Below the pieces are notes generated by a model. It was not told where the DNA came from. It saw nothing but the letters and a program-made list of their open reading frames with translations, and ran no database searches. 54,552 nt of DNA from Oerskovia merdavium. GTDB taxonomy: Bacteria > Actinomycetota > Actinomycetes > Actinomycetales > Cellulomonadaceae. The first letter of the stretch is position 1. Each line of letters starts with the position of its first letter. The position numbers were made by a program, and so were the translations under genes. The stretch is from NCBI RefSeq assembly GCF_014836755.1, contig NZ_JACSQF010000001.1, forward strand, positions 34,395-88,946, given 5' to 3'. Shown piece after piece: positions 37,739-48,938 of the stretch.

Positions 37739-39888
37739 GTGCCTGAGAACCTCGCGACCCCCGCGACCGCCCGCCCGAACGCGTCCGCCGGCTCCTCCTC
37801 GACCGTGTCTCCCCGCAGGACGCGCACAGCGCCCCCGACGGCACCCCGACCGGTGCCCCCGATGCCGGTCCGCGAGGCTCCCCCGGTCGCGCCGGCCGCA
37901 CCGATCGGTCGCATCCCGGTCGTCGACGTCTCCCCCGTCGTCGAGGGGGGCCGCTGGCCCGCCAAGGCCGTGGTCGGTGAGGTCGTCCCGGTCGAGGCCA
38001 CGGTGTTCCGCGAGGGGCACGACGCGGTCGCGGCGACCGCGGTGCTCGTCGCCCCCGACGGCAGCGACCACTCGTGGGCGCACATGGTCGACGTGGCTCC
38101 GGGTCTCGACCGCTTCCGCGCGACGGTCTCGCCCGACGCGCCGGGGGCCTGGTCGTTCCGCGTCGAGGCGTGGTCGGACCCGTACGGCACGTGGGCGCAC
38201 GACGCCGCGATCAAGGTCGCGGCGGGCATCGACGTCGAGCTCATGCTCGCCGAGGGTGTCGCGCTGTTCGAGCGCATCACGGCCCTGGCGGGCCTCAGCC
38301 CGCAGGACGCGAAGACCCTGCACGACGGCGCGGCCGCCCTCGCGGACCCGTCTCGCCCTTCGCCGGCCCGTCTCGCGGCAGCCCTGTCGCCCGAGGTGCG
38401 CGATGCCCTGGCCCGCACGCCTCTGCGGGACTTCGTGACGCCGTCGGGCACGTACCCGCTCGTGGTGGACCGGCCGCTCGCCCTCGCCGGGGCCTGGTAC
38501 GAGATGTTCCCTCGATCCGAGGGTGCGCGGCGCCTCAAGGACGGCACCTGGCGGTCGGGCACGTTCACGAGCGCCGCGCGGCGCCTGCCCGCGATCGCGG
38601 CCATGGGCTTCGACATGGTCTACCTGACGCCCGTGCACCCCATCGGCACCGCGCACCGCAAGGGGCGCAACAACTCGCTCACCGCGCTCCCGGGCGACCC
38701 GGGATCGCCCTACGCGATCGGCTCGAAGGACGGCGGGCACGACGCGATCCACCCCGAGCTCGGCAGCGAGCGCACGTTCAAGGCCTTCGTCAAGGAGGCC
38801 CGGCGTCTGGGCATGGAGGTCGCGCTCGACCTCGCGCTCCAGTGCTCGCCCGACCACCCGTGGGTCACCGAGCACCCCGAGTGGTTCACGACGCGCGTCG
38901 ACGGCTCGATCGCCTACGCCGAGAACCCGCCCAAGAAGTACCAGGACATCTACCCGCTGAACTTCGACAACGACCCCGCGGGCATCTACGCCGAGGTGCT
39001 GCGCGTCGTGCGGGTCTGGATCGCACGCGGCGTCACGGCGTTCCGGGTGGACAACCCGCACACCAAGCCGCTCGAGTTCTGGGAGTGGCTGCTCGCCGAG
39101 GTGCGCGCCACGAACCCCGAGGTGATCTTCCTGTCGGAGGCGTTCACCAAGCCCGCGATGATGCACACGCTCGCGCGCATCGGGTTCCACCAGTCGTACA
39201 CCTACTTCACGTGGCGCAACGAGAAGACCGAGCTCGCGGAGTACCTCACCGAGGTCTCGGGACCTGCCGGGTCGTACATGCGACCGAGCTTCTGGCCCAC
39301 GACGCACGACATCCTGCCGCCCTACCTGCAGCACGGCGGCATCGCCGGGTTCGCGGTCCGGGCCGTGCTCGCTGCCCTCGGCTCGCCCACGTGGGGCGTC
39401 TACTCGGGCTACGAGCTCGTCGAGAACGTGCCGCGCCCCGGCGTCGAGGAGCAGATCGACAACGAGAAGTACGAGTACAAGCCGCGCGACTGGGCGCTCG
39501 CGGAGGAGATCGGCATCTCGACGCTCCTCACGCGGCTCAACGAGGTGCGCCGCGAGCACCCCGCGCTGCGGCAGCTGCGTAACCTCACGGTCCACCCCAC
39601 GAGCAACGACCAGGTCCTCGCGTTCTCGCGCCACCTGCCGGCGCGCGTGTCCCCGGACGGGACGCACGAGCCCGCGGACACCGTGATCGTGGTCGTCAAC
39701 CTGGACCCGTGGGGCACGCAGGAGTCCATGGTCCACCTCGACCTCGCGACCCTGGGCGTGCCGTCCGAGCACGGGCAGTTCGTCGCGCACGACCTCCTGA
39801 GCGGTGCCTCGTACGGGTGGGGGCAGGACGTGTACGTGCGGCTCGTTCCGCAGGAGCAGGTCGCGCACGTCATCCACGTGGGCGCACC

Positions 39889-39892
<4 letters not shown>
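37739..39892 (+). CDS. glgE: Alpha-1,4-glucan:maltose-1-phosphate maltosyltransferase GlgE
   Basis: This 717-residue GH13 subfamily 3 enzyme extends alpha-1,4 glucan with maltosyl units from maltose-1-phosphate. A Pro/Thr-rich N-terminal extension (about 55 residues) precedes the N domain ([20 protein letters not shown]). The nucleophile Asp438 is in [12 protein letters not shown] and the acid/base Glu467 in FLSEAFTKP. The family loops [19 protein letters not shown] and [15 protein letters not shown] are present. The GTG at 37739 suits a leaderless promoter; GTG 37733 is also possible. It is coupled to treS by ATGA overlap. Confidence 0.95.
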
Positions 39893-41739
<1,847 letters not shown>

Positions 41740-41741
41740 AC

Positions 41742-41775
41742 GCCGGCGTCGCAGGCGTCGTGGATGCCGGCGTCG
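41742..41775 (+). repeat. Imperfect 24-bp tandem repeat between treS and pep2
   Basis: GCCGGCGTCG occurs at 41742-41751 and 41766-41775, within two imperfect 24-bp units in the 92-base gap. In the pep2 frame the units read VVDAGVAG and VVDAGVDG. Confidence 0.6.
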
Positions 41776-41831
41776 ACGGTGTCGCAGGGAGCCGGTCCAC
41801 AGCCCTCGCCCGGACGGCAGAAGGAGCTGAC

Positions 41832-43382
41832 GTGGTACCGAAGACCGTCTCGTCCGTGCCCGTCGCGTCCCTCCACGGGCCGCTCGGGTCGCCGCAGCGC
41901 GCCCCGCTGCCGGACGCGCGCCTGCTGGGGCTGCTCGACACCTGGCTGCCGGCCCAGCGCTGGTACCCCGTCAAGGGGCTCACGGTCCACCACGTCCCGT
42001 GGCTGAGCTTCGCGCTCACCGATCGCTGCGCGCTGCACCTGCTGCGCGTCGTGGGCGAGGGGGTGGACCTCGTGATCCAGGTACCGCTCGTGCTCACGCC
42101 CGCGGGCCGGCTCGCAGCCTCGGGCGAGCCCGCCTCACCCGACGCCGGGTCCGGCGCGGGGTCCCCGGCGCGCACACCCCTGCCGGGCCTGGTCGGTTTC
42201 GTCCCCGGTCCGCCCGCCCGGCCCGGCGACCCGCTCGACGCCCCGCTCGCGGTGCACGACGGCGCCACGCACCCCGACCTGTGGGCGGCCGTCCTCGGGG
42301 CGCTCGAGCCGGCGGAGGGGGCCGGTGCGGGAGTGCCGTGCGAGCACCCGGACCTGACGGGGGCCCGGGCCGTCGGCGGGGAGCAGTCCAACTCCTCGGT
42401 GATCCTGCCCGGGGTCGCCGGGGGCTCGATCCTCAAGATCCTGCGGACGGTCGCGATCGGCCAGCACCCGGACGTCGTGGTCCCGGACGCGCTCGCACGG
42501 GTCGGGTGGACAGGCGTCCCACGCCCGCTCGGGTGGGTCGAAGCCTCGTGGGACGCGGTCGACGTCCCCGGCCGACCCGCCGGAACCGGCTCCGGCCCAG
42601 GGTCGGCGTCCGGGCAGACGGCGGCGACCGCCCGGACGGCGCACCTCGCGATCCTCAGCGAGCTCGTGACCGACGCCCAGGACGGGTTCGAGCTCGCGTG
42701 CGCCTACGCGTCCCAGGACCGGTCGTTCGCCGACCTCGCGGCCGACCTGGGCGCGACCCTCGCGAGCATGCACGGTGCGCTGCGCGCTGCCCTGCCGACC
42801 GGACCACCACTCGAGGCGGGCTGGCTGCTGGGCGACCTGCGCCGTCGGGCCCGGGAGGCCTGCGCCGGCTCGGCACCGCTCGCGCGGCGCGCCCCGCTCG
42901 TCGAGGCCTTCCTCGACCAGGTCGCCGAACGCCTGGCCCGGGACGACGCTCCCCCTCCCCTGCTCCAGGCGATCCACGGCGACATGCACCTGGGCCAGGC
43001 CCTGCACGCGCGCGGCGACGGCTGGAAGATCCTCGACTTCGAGGGCGAGCCCCTGCGGCCCGTGTCCGAGCGCACGCGCCCGGACCTGCCGCTGCGCGAC
43101 GTCGCGGGGATCGTGCGCTCGCTCGACTACGCGGCCGCGGTCGGCGGTGCCCGCTCACCCCGCTGGACGACGACCGCGCGCACGGCGTTCGTCGAGGGCT
43201 ACCGGCGGGCCGTGGGCGAGGACGACGGGACGGCCGGGCTCTCGGTCGCGACGACCGAGGCCCTGCTGCGGGCGCTCGTCCTCGACAAGGCGCTGTACGA
43301 GGTCGTGTACGAGTCGCGCAACCGGCCCGCGTGGGAGCCGATCCCGCTCACGGCCGTGGACCGGCTGCTGGGCGGGCGATAG
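41832..43382 (+). CDS. pep2: Maltokinase Pep2/Mak
   Basis: This 516-residue kinase makes maltose-1-phosphate from maltose and ATP, the donor for GlgE. The N-terminal cap (LLDTWLPAQRWYPVKG) is typical. The catalytic loop is IHGDMHLGQALHARG and the metal site is WKILDFEGEPLRP. The C-terminus has DKALYEVVYESRNRPAWEPIPL. GTG at 41832 is chosen because AAGGAG lies 5 bases upstream. The gene's last 35 bases overlap the end of the opposite-strand DUF6338 gene. Confidence 0.94.
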   Translation: MVPKTVSSVPVASLHGPLGSPQRAPLPDARLLGLLDTWLPAQRWYPVKGLTVHHVPWLSFALTDRCALHLLRVVGEGVDLVIQVPLVLTPAGRLAASGEPASPDAGSGAGSPARTPLPGLVGFVPGPPARPGDPLDAPLAVHDGATHPDLWAAVLGALEPAEGAGAGVPCEHPDLTGARAVGGEQSNSSVILPGVAGGSILKILRTVAIGQHPDVVVPDALARVGWTGVPRPLGWVEASWDAVDVPGRPAGTGSGPGSASGQTAATARTAHLAILSELVTDAQDGFELACAYASQDRSFADLAADLGATLASMHGALRAALPTGPPLEAGWLLGDLRRRAREACAGSAPLARRAPLVEAFLDQVAERLARDDAPPPLLQAIHGDMHLGQALHARGDGWKILDFEGEPLRPVSERTRPDLPLRDVAGIVRSLDYAAAVGGARSPRWTTTARTAFVEGYRRAVGEDDGTAGLSVATTEALLRALVLDKALYEVVYESRNRPAWEPIPLTAVDRLLGGR

Positions 43383-44067
43383 ACGAGCCCTGAGGTCCAG
43401 GAGCCGGGACGTCGTTCGGCCGCTCGAGGTACTTCACCGCGACCGTGGCGATCTGCGACCCCTCGATGACGACCCGTGACCACGCGCGATCGAGGTTGAG
43501 CGGGGCGCTCCCCGGGCGCGTGACCGACAGGTGCCCGCTGAGGACGATGGCACGCGCTCCCTCGCGCGCGTCGGCCGAATAGCGCTCGATCCAACCGCGC
43601 CAGCTCGTCCCGTCGACGAGATCGACCTGCGCGAAGCACATCGTCCCGGCCGGTCTGTCGGTCCGGAACGTGTCGTACCACTCGGTGCTCCCGCTGAGCG
43701 TCGCGACGCTCCCGTCCCTGGTCCGGCGTCGCTTCCAGATCCCGTCGACCACCACGGCGAGCAGGCAGGCCGCGACGGTGGAGATCGCGAGGACTCCCAG
43801 CGCACGGAACGCGTTCGCCCAGGCGTAGGCGCTGTCCGAGCTGAACCTCAGATAGTCGAACCGAAGGAGCGGGAGATGCCAGGCACCCCAGGCGACCAGT
43901 GCACCGAACGCCGTGAACCCCAACGAGGCGAGGGTGATCCGACCCGCCTCTTCGAACGCCGACTCCTGCGTGGTGACCCGCCACGATCGAGCGCGCAGGT
44001 CGAACAGCAGGCCCGGCGCCGCGAGAAGCAGGAACAGGAGCAGCCCGGTCCACCCGTCCGCGACCAC
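43348..44067 (-). CDS. DUF6338-like membrane protein
   Basis: This 239-residue protein has an N-terminal hydrophobic segment (GLLLFLLLAAPGLLFDLRARSW), the ESAFEEAGRITLASLGFTAFG region and a second to third membrane segment (FRALGVLAISTVAACLLAVVV). A soluble C-terminal half follows (FAQVDLVDGTSWRGWIERYS; GSQIATVAVKYLERP). The pattern matches the DUF6338 family as I recall it; the function is unknown. The GTG at 44067 begins 3 bases after the stop of a 49-residue gene, so they form a two-gene operon on the strand opposite to the glg genes. Confidence 0.75.
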   Translation of the reverse strand: MVADGWTGLLLFLLLAAPGLLFDLRARSWRVTTQESAFEEAGRITLASLGFTAFGALVAWGAWHLPLLRFDYLRFSSDSAYAWANAFRALGVLAISTVAACLLAVVVDGIWKRRRTRDGSVATLSGSTEWYDTFRTDRPAGTMCFAQVDLVDGTSWRGWIERYSADAREGARAIVLSGHLSVTRPGSAPLNLDRAWSRVVIEGSQIATVAVKYLERPNDVPAPGPQGSSIARPAAGPRP

Positions 44068-44070
44068 GGA

Positions 44071-44220
44071 CTAGAAGGCCTCTCCTGCTGGATCCTCACC
44101 GGCTCCGTCGCCTGAACCGCCCGACGTCGCCTTGTTGGCGCCGAGGCTGTCGTTGGACCTCTTCTCGACGCCCTGCTTGATCCGCCGGTCGTCGGATTCC
44201 TTGGAGCTGCTCGTGGACAT
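44071..44220 (-). CDS. Small hydrophilic protein, 49 residues
   Basis: It starts with the ATG at 44220 after an excellent AGGAGG site and encodes a Ser/Lys/Asp/Gly-rich, probably disordered peptide (MSTSSSKESDDRRIKQG...). A TAGGCT -10 candidate lies at 44256-44261 (complement). It is tightly linked to the DUF6338-like gene. The strong ribosome site and linkage make it a real gene despite its size. The 250 bases between it and glgB hold only promoter-type sequence as far as I can see. Confidence 0.65.
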   Translation of the reverse strand: MSTSSSKESDDRRIKQGVEKRSNDSLGANKATSGGSGDGAGEDPAGEAF

Positions 44221-44470
44221 CCTGTCCTCCTTGACCCGGACCTCACCTGAACCGCAGCCTATCGCCACCCCTCACCGTGTGCCCGGTAGGCAGCGGCCCG
44301 TCCTGGCGCGGCGCACGCGACGCGCTGGGTCACCGGGCCACGACGCCCGGCCCCCGCCGAGCACCCGCACCCCCCAGCACGCCCTCCGGCCAGGGTGAAC
44401 CCGGGCCGCCGCAGCCGCGACGCGGCGCGGGGAGTGCACAAGCAGCCCGGCGACGTGGAAAGGTTGGCCC

Positions 44471-46774
44471 ATGACCGGGTCATCGACACCTCCGAGCTCC
44501 CTCCCACCGCTCCCCGTCGTCCCTGCCGATCCCGCGGCGCTCGCGGCCGTCGCGCAGGGACGGTCGTTCGACCCGCACGGGGTCCTCGGCCCGCACCTGA
44601 CGGCCGTCCCTCTCCCCGGTGGCCGCACCGGGGGTGCGGCTACCGTGCGCGTCCTGCGCCCGCTCGCGGACGAGGTCACGATCGTGACCCTTGACGGCGA
44701 GTTCGCCGCGACGCACGAGCAGGACGGGATCTGGGTCGCGGTCGTGCCCGCCGCGGTCGACGAGCCGCTCGGCGCCGACGCCCGGTCCACGCCCGTGCTG
44801 CACGCCCCCGACTACCGCATCCGGGCACGCTACGGCGAGACCACGACGCTCCAGGACGACCCGTACCGCTTCCTGCCGACCCTCGGCGAGGTCGACCAGC
44901 ACCTGGTGCGCGAAGGCCGCCACGAAGAGCTGTGGACGGTGCTCGGCGCCAACCCCACGACCTACCCGAGCGTCCTGGGCGAGCCCGGCTCCCCCGGCAC
45001 CACGAGCGGCACCGCGTTCGCCGTCTGGGCACCCAACGCGCGCGCCGTGCGCGTCATCGGCGACTTCAACCACTGGCAGGGCACGACGCACGCCCTGCGC
45101 GCGCTGGGCGACACCGGGGTCTGGGAGCTGTTCGTGCCCGGGATCGGCCCCGGCACGCTCTACAAGTACGAGATCCTCACCCCGGGCGGGACGTGGCTCC
45201 AGAAGGCCGACCCCCTGGCCAAGGGCACGCAGGTCCCGCCCGCCAACGCGAGCGTCGTGGTCGAGTCCCGGCACGAGTGGACCGACGCCGACTGGATCGC
45301 CGAGCGCACGGCGCGCGACCCGCACACCGGCCCCGTGAGCATCTACGAGGTGCACCTGGGCTCCTGGCGGCAGGGGTTGAGCTACCGCGAGCTCGCCGAG
45401 CAGCTCACCGCGTACGTCCTCGAGACCGGGTTCACGCACGTCGAGCTCATGCCCGTGGCCGAGCACCCCTACGGCGGCTCGTGGGGCTACCAGGTCACGA
45501 GCTACTACGCCCCGACCTCGCGGTTCGGGCACCCCGACGACTTCCGTCACCTCGTCGACACGCTGCACCGCGCCGGGATCGGCGTGATCCTCGACTGGGT
45601 GCCCGCCCACTTCCCCAAGGACGAGTGGGCGCTCGCTCGTTTCGACGGCACCCCGCTCTACGAGCACCCCGACCCCCTGCGCGGCGAGCAGCCGGACTGG
45701 GGCACGTACGTGTTCGACTTCGGGCGCAACGAGGTGCGCAACTTCCTCGTCGCCAACGCGACGTACTGGTTCGAGGAGTTCCACGTCGACGCGCTGCGCG
45801 TCGACGCCGTCGCCTCGATGCTCTACCTCGACTACTCGCGCAACCCCGGCCAGTGGCACCCCAACGTGCACGGCGGGCGCGAGAACCTCGAGGCCATCGC
45901 GTTCCTCCAGGAGACCAACGCGACGGCCTACCGCCGCACGCCCGGCGTGATGATGATCGCCGAGGAGTCCACGGCCTGGCCGGGCGTGACGCGCCCCACC
46001 GACGCGGGCGGCCTCGGGTTCGGGCTCAAGTGGAACATGGGCTGGATGAACGACTCCCTGCGCTACGTCGCCGAGGAGCCCATCAACCGGCGCTACCACC
46101 ACCACGAGATCACGTTCTCGATGGTCTACGCCTACTCCGAGCAGTTCGTCCTGCCCATCAGCCACGACGAGGTCGTGCACGGCAAGGGCTCGCTCTACGG
46201 CAAGATGCCCGGTGACGACTGGCAGAAGCGCGCGGGCGTCCGTTCGTTCCTCGCCTACCAGTGGTCCCACCCCGGCAAGCAGCTGCTCTTCATGGGCTCC
46301 GAGATCGCGCAGCACGCCGAGTGGAACGAGGCCGCGAGCCTGGACTGGGCGGGGCTCGGCGACCCCGGCAAGGCCGGGGTGCAGCGCCTCGTGCGCGACC
46401 TCAACGACCTCTACCGGCGCACGCCCGCCCTCTGGGCCCTCGACCACGACCCGGCGGGCTTCGAGTGGCTCGACGCCGAGGACGCCGACCACAACGTCCT
46501 GGCGTTCCTGCGTCGCGACGGGGCCGGGAACCAGGTCGCCGTCGTCGTGAACTTCGCCGGGACCCCCCACGAGGGCTACCGCCTCGCCCTGCCGCACGGC
46601 GGGCGCTGGCGCGAGGTCCTCAACACCGACGCCGAGGTCTACGGCGGCTCGGGGGTCGGCAACCTCGGCGAGGTCGAGTCCGAGCCGCGGCCCTGGAAGG
46701 GACGCGCGTCCTCGGTCGAGCTGCGCGTCCCGCCGCTCGGGGCTCTCTACCTCGAGCCCGTGCCCGAGGTCTGA
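44471..46774 (+). CDS. glgB: 1,4-alpha-glucan branching enzyme GlgB
   Basis: This 767-residue GH13 enzyme makes alpha-1,6 branches. It has two N-terminal beta domains: N1 ([13 protein letters not shown]...) and CBM48 ([20 protein letters not shown]). The barrel carries catalytic Asp445 ([17 protein letters not shown]) and Glu498 ([10 protein letters not shown]), with the 53-residue spacing of E. coli GlgB, and Asp near 566 in [14 protein letters not shown]. The ATG at 44471 has GGAAAGG upstream. It is separated from pep2 by the opposite-strand DUF6338 pair, so it needs its own promoter, which I could not place. Confidence 0.96.
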   Translation: MTGSSTPPSSLPPLPVVPADPAALAAVAQGRSFDPHGVLGPHLTAVPLPGGRTGGAATVRVLRPLADEVTIVTLDGEFAATHEQDGIWVAVVPAAVDEPLGADARSTPVLHAPDYRIRARYGETTTLQDDPYRFLPTLGEVDQHLVREGRHEELWTVLGANPTTYPSVLGEPGSPGTTSGTAFAVWAPNARAVRVIGDFNHWQGTTHALRALGDTGVWELFVPGIGPGTLYKYEILTPGGTWLQKADPLAKGTQVPPANASVVVESRHEWTDADWIAERTARDPHTGPVSIYEVHLGSWRQGLSYRELAEQLTAYVLETGFTHVELMPVAEHPYGGSWGYQVTSYYAPTSRFGHPDDFRHLVDTLHRAGIGVILDWVPAHFPKDEWALARFDGTPLYEHPDPLRGEQPDWGTYVFDFGRNEVRNFLVANATYWFEEFHVDALRVDAVASMLYLDYSRNPGQWHPNVHGGRENLEAIAFLQETNATAYRRTPGVMMIAEESTAWPGVTRPTDAGGLGFGLKWNMGWMNDSLRYVAEEPINRRYHHHEITFSMVYAYSEQFVLPISHDEVVHGKGSLYGKMPGDDWQKRAGVRSFLAYQWSHPGKQLLFMGSEIAQHAEWNEAASLDWAGLGDPGKAGVQRLVRDLNDLYRRTPALWALDHDPAGFEWLDAEDADHNVLAFLRRDGAGNQVAVVVNFAGTPHEGYRLALPHGGRWREVLNTDAEVYGGSGVGNLGEVESEPRPWKGRASSVELRVPPLGALYLEPVPEV

Positions 46775-46797
46775 CGGCAGGTCTCTGAGCGAACGAC

Positions 46798-46834
46798 GAA
46801 GGGCCTCGGCACGCATCGCGTGCCGAGGCCCTTC
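46798..46834. terminator. Bidirectional terminator, 17-bp perfect stem
   Basis: GAAGGGCCTCGGCACGC (46798-46814) pairs exactly with 46818-46834 around ATC, between convergent glgB and the ybbN-like gene. Confidence 0.9.
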
Positions 46835-46842
46835 GCAGGTCG

Positions 46843-47787
46843 TCAGTACAGGTTGATCGCCAGGAGCTGGCGTGCCTTGCCGACGCGCGGGTCGGTCGGC
46901 CCGAGGATCTCGAAGTAGTCGACGAGGCGCAGTCGCAGCGTCTCCTTGTCCTCGGCGCTCGCGCCGGGCAGGAGGTCCAGCAGGCGACCGAACGCGTCCT
47001 CGACCTTGCCGCCGAGCATGTCCATGTCCGCGACGTCGAGCTGCGCGGCGAGGTCCGTGGGCCGCGCTGCGGCGGCCTCTCGCGTCGCCTGCAGGTCGAG
47101 GTCGCGCGTGCGGCGCAGGAGACCCACCTGAGCCAGGCCCGCGGCCGCGAGGTGGTCGCGCGGGTCCTGCTTGATGGCCTTCTGGTATGCCGCGACGGCC
47201 GCGTCGAGGTCGTCGCGCTCGATCGCGTCGAACGCCTCCTGGTGCAGCGGCGGGAGCTCGGGCTCGGGCTCGGGGGCCACCGCCGCGTCCGGGTCCGCGA
47301 CCCCCTGCGCGGGAGCTCGGCCCGTGACGCCGTTGCCCTCGGCGATCTGCAGCACCTGCTGCAGGACCGCACGGATCTGGTCTCCTGCAGCGGCCCCCTG
47401 GAAGAGCGGGACCGGCTGGCCCCCCACGATCGCGACGACCGTCGGGACGCTCTCCACCTGGAACGCCGCGGCGATCTGCGGGTAGGTCTGGGCGTCGACG
47501 CGGCCCAGGAGGAAACGACCCGCGAACTCCTCGGCGATCGCGCCGAGCTCGGTGCCGAGCTGGGCGTTCGCCTGGTCCGTGGGGATCCACAGCAGGACCA
47601 CGACCGGGTACTGCGCGGAGTCCTGGACGAGCTGCGGGAACGACTCCTCCGTGACGTCGACGACGTAGCCGCCGGCCTCGGGGGCACCGCCGGGCGTCCC
47701 GGGCGGGGGCGCCGACGGGCGGTTCAGGGACGACAGGTCGACGGCGCCGCGCACGTCGAAGTTCGGCTGCTGGCTCGGTTGGCTCAT
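46843..47787 (-). CDS. YbbN/CnoX-like thioredoxin-fold TPR protein
   Basis: This 314-residue protein has a thioredoxin fold (about residues 40-150) and a C-terminal TPR-like region (ALPPLHQEAFDAIERDDLDAAVAAYQKAIK...). The usual WCGPC is replaced by LLWIPTDQANAQ, so there is no redox-active CxxC. The cis-Pro loop SVPTVVAIVGGQPV is kept. Such proteins are thought to be co-chaperones. The ATG at 47787 has TAGGAT 6 bases upstream (leaderless). A thioredoxin-like gene in the same place next to glgB is known in mycobacteria (Rv1324, from memory). Confidence 0.88.
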   Translation of the reverse strand: MSQPSQQPNFDVRGAVDLSSLNRPSAPPPGTPGGAPEAGGYVVDVTEESFPQLVQDSAQYPVVVLLWIPTDQANAQLGTELGAIAEEFAGRFLLGRVDAQTYPQIAAAFQVESVPTVVAIVGGQPVPLFQGAAAGDQIRAVLQQVLQIAEGNGVTGRAPAQGVADPDAAVAPEPEPELPPLHQEAFDAIERDDLDAAVAAYQKAIKQDPRDHLAAAGLAQVGLLRRTRDLDLQATREAAAARPTDLAAQLDVADMDMLGGKVEDAFGRLLDLLPGASAEDKETLRLRLVDYFEILGPTDPRVGKARQLLAINLY

Positions 47788-47793
47788 GCGCTC

Positions 47794-47799
47794 ATCCTA
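47794..47799 (-). promoter_or_regulatory. Leaderless -10 of ybbN-like gene
   Basis: TAGGAT on the minus strand lies exactly 6 bases before the ATG at 47787. Confidence 0.5.
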
Positions 47800-47918
47800 A
47801 GGAAGATCGTGCCGTCGCGAGGCGGCGGCTCGGCGAGAGGGTTCGTCGACGGTGGGCGTCCGCCGTGGTCCGCGACGACAGGGCTGCTCGTCCTGCCGTC
47901 GCCGACCCCGGTACCGGC

Positions 47919-48938
47919 CTAGGAGGTCGCGACCGACGTGACGATGTTCTCCATGCCGAGCACCTGGACGCCTGTGGTGGCGTCCGCCGGCGGGATGAAC
48001 ATCGCGACCATGGTCGTGTACCCCACGTTGAGGACGTTCGTCGGTTCGGTGGCTCCGAAGAGGGCCTTCTCCGTCTCGGTACCGGGCGTGATCTTCGCGC
48101 CCTCCTCCGCGGTGCGGGTCTCGAGCGCCGTCATCGCGGCCATGACCATCGCACCGCCGTCTGCCGTGCGCACTGCGCGCGCCTCGCCCGGCGTCGGCGT
48201 GAAGGTCATGGTCTGCGTACCCGCGGCCGTGGCGAGGGGCGCCGCCTGCGTCTGCGCGTTGGTCGCGACCCAGGCGCGCAGCGGGTCGTCGGCGAACGAG
48301 GCCGCGAAGCCCGAGCCCGCGCCCAGGTTGAGGACGTCGGCGTACTGGGCGACCGCGTCGGTCGGCGTCATGAGGAGCGACGGGTCGTCGAGCGGGACGG
48401 ACTCGCTGCCGACCGCGGCGCCCGCGAAGCTCGGCAGCTTGACGCTCGGGAACAGGCGCACCCAGGCCCAGAGCTTGTACGGGTCGCGCGCCGTGGTCTG
48501 CTCGTACCCGAGGAGCCGCGGGGACTGGAGGTCCTCGGGCTGCTCGGTCACGGCGTACGCCTGCCGGGGCCAGGACTCGGTCGTCGTGATGATGTCCTGC
48601 TGGACGGCCGTGGGCAGGACCGTCACCAGGTCGCCGTTGCCACGTGCCGCGGCCACGCCGAGCTGGCTCGTGCGCAGCGACAGCGCCGGCCCGGCGAGCC
48701 GGGTGGCGAGCTGGGACGCGTCGTTGGTCGCGTTGGCTGCTTCGAGGGTCGAGCCGACGGCCTCGCGGACCTCGGCCATCTGCTCGACGGTCAGTGCGGG
48801 CTCGGCGGTCGCCGAGCTCTCGTCGACGGTGGGTGTGGGAACGGGCGACGTGCAGCCTGCGAGCAGGAGCGCGCCGAGGACGGCGCCGGCCACCGCGGCC
48901 GTGCGGGCCGTGGAGCGGCGGGGGGTGCGCTGGCTCAT
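47919..48938 (-). CDS. Secreted lipoprotein, unknown function
   Basis: This 339-residue protein has a type II signal peptide ending LLLAGC (Cys near residue 29) and a Thr/Pro linker. The extracellular domain has helical AEVREAVGSTLEAAN and LYELWAWVRLF-like segments (KLWAWVRLFPSVKLPSF). No family was recognised. GGAGGAG precedes the ATG at 48938, which overlaps the stop of the upstream membrane-protein gene (ATGA). The two products probably work together at the cell surface. Confidence 0.85.
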   Translation of the reverse strand: MSQRTPRRSTARTAAVAGAVLGALLLAGCTSPVPTPTVDESSATAEPALTVEQMAEVREAVGSTLEAANATNDASQLATRLAGPALSLRTSQLGVAAARGNGDLVTVLPTAVQQDIITTTESWPRQAYAVTEQPEDLQSPRLLGYEQTTARDPYKLWAWVRLFPSVKLPSFAGAAVGSESVPLDDPSLLMTPTDAVAQYADVLNLGAGSGFAASFADDPLRAWVATNAQTQAAPLATAAGTQTMTFTPTPGEARAVRTADGGAMVMAAMTALETRTAEEGAKITPGTETEKALFGATEPTNVLNVGYTTMVAMFIPPADATTGVQVLGMENIVTSVATS

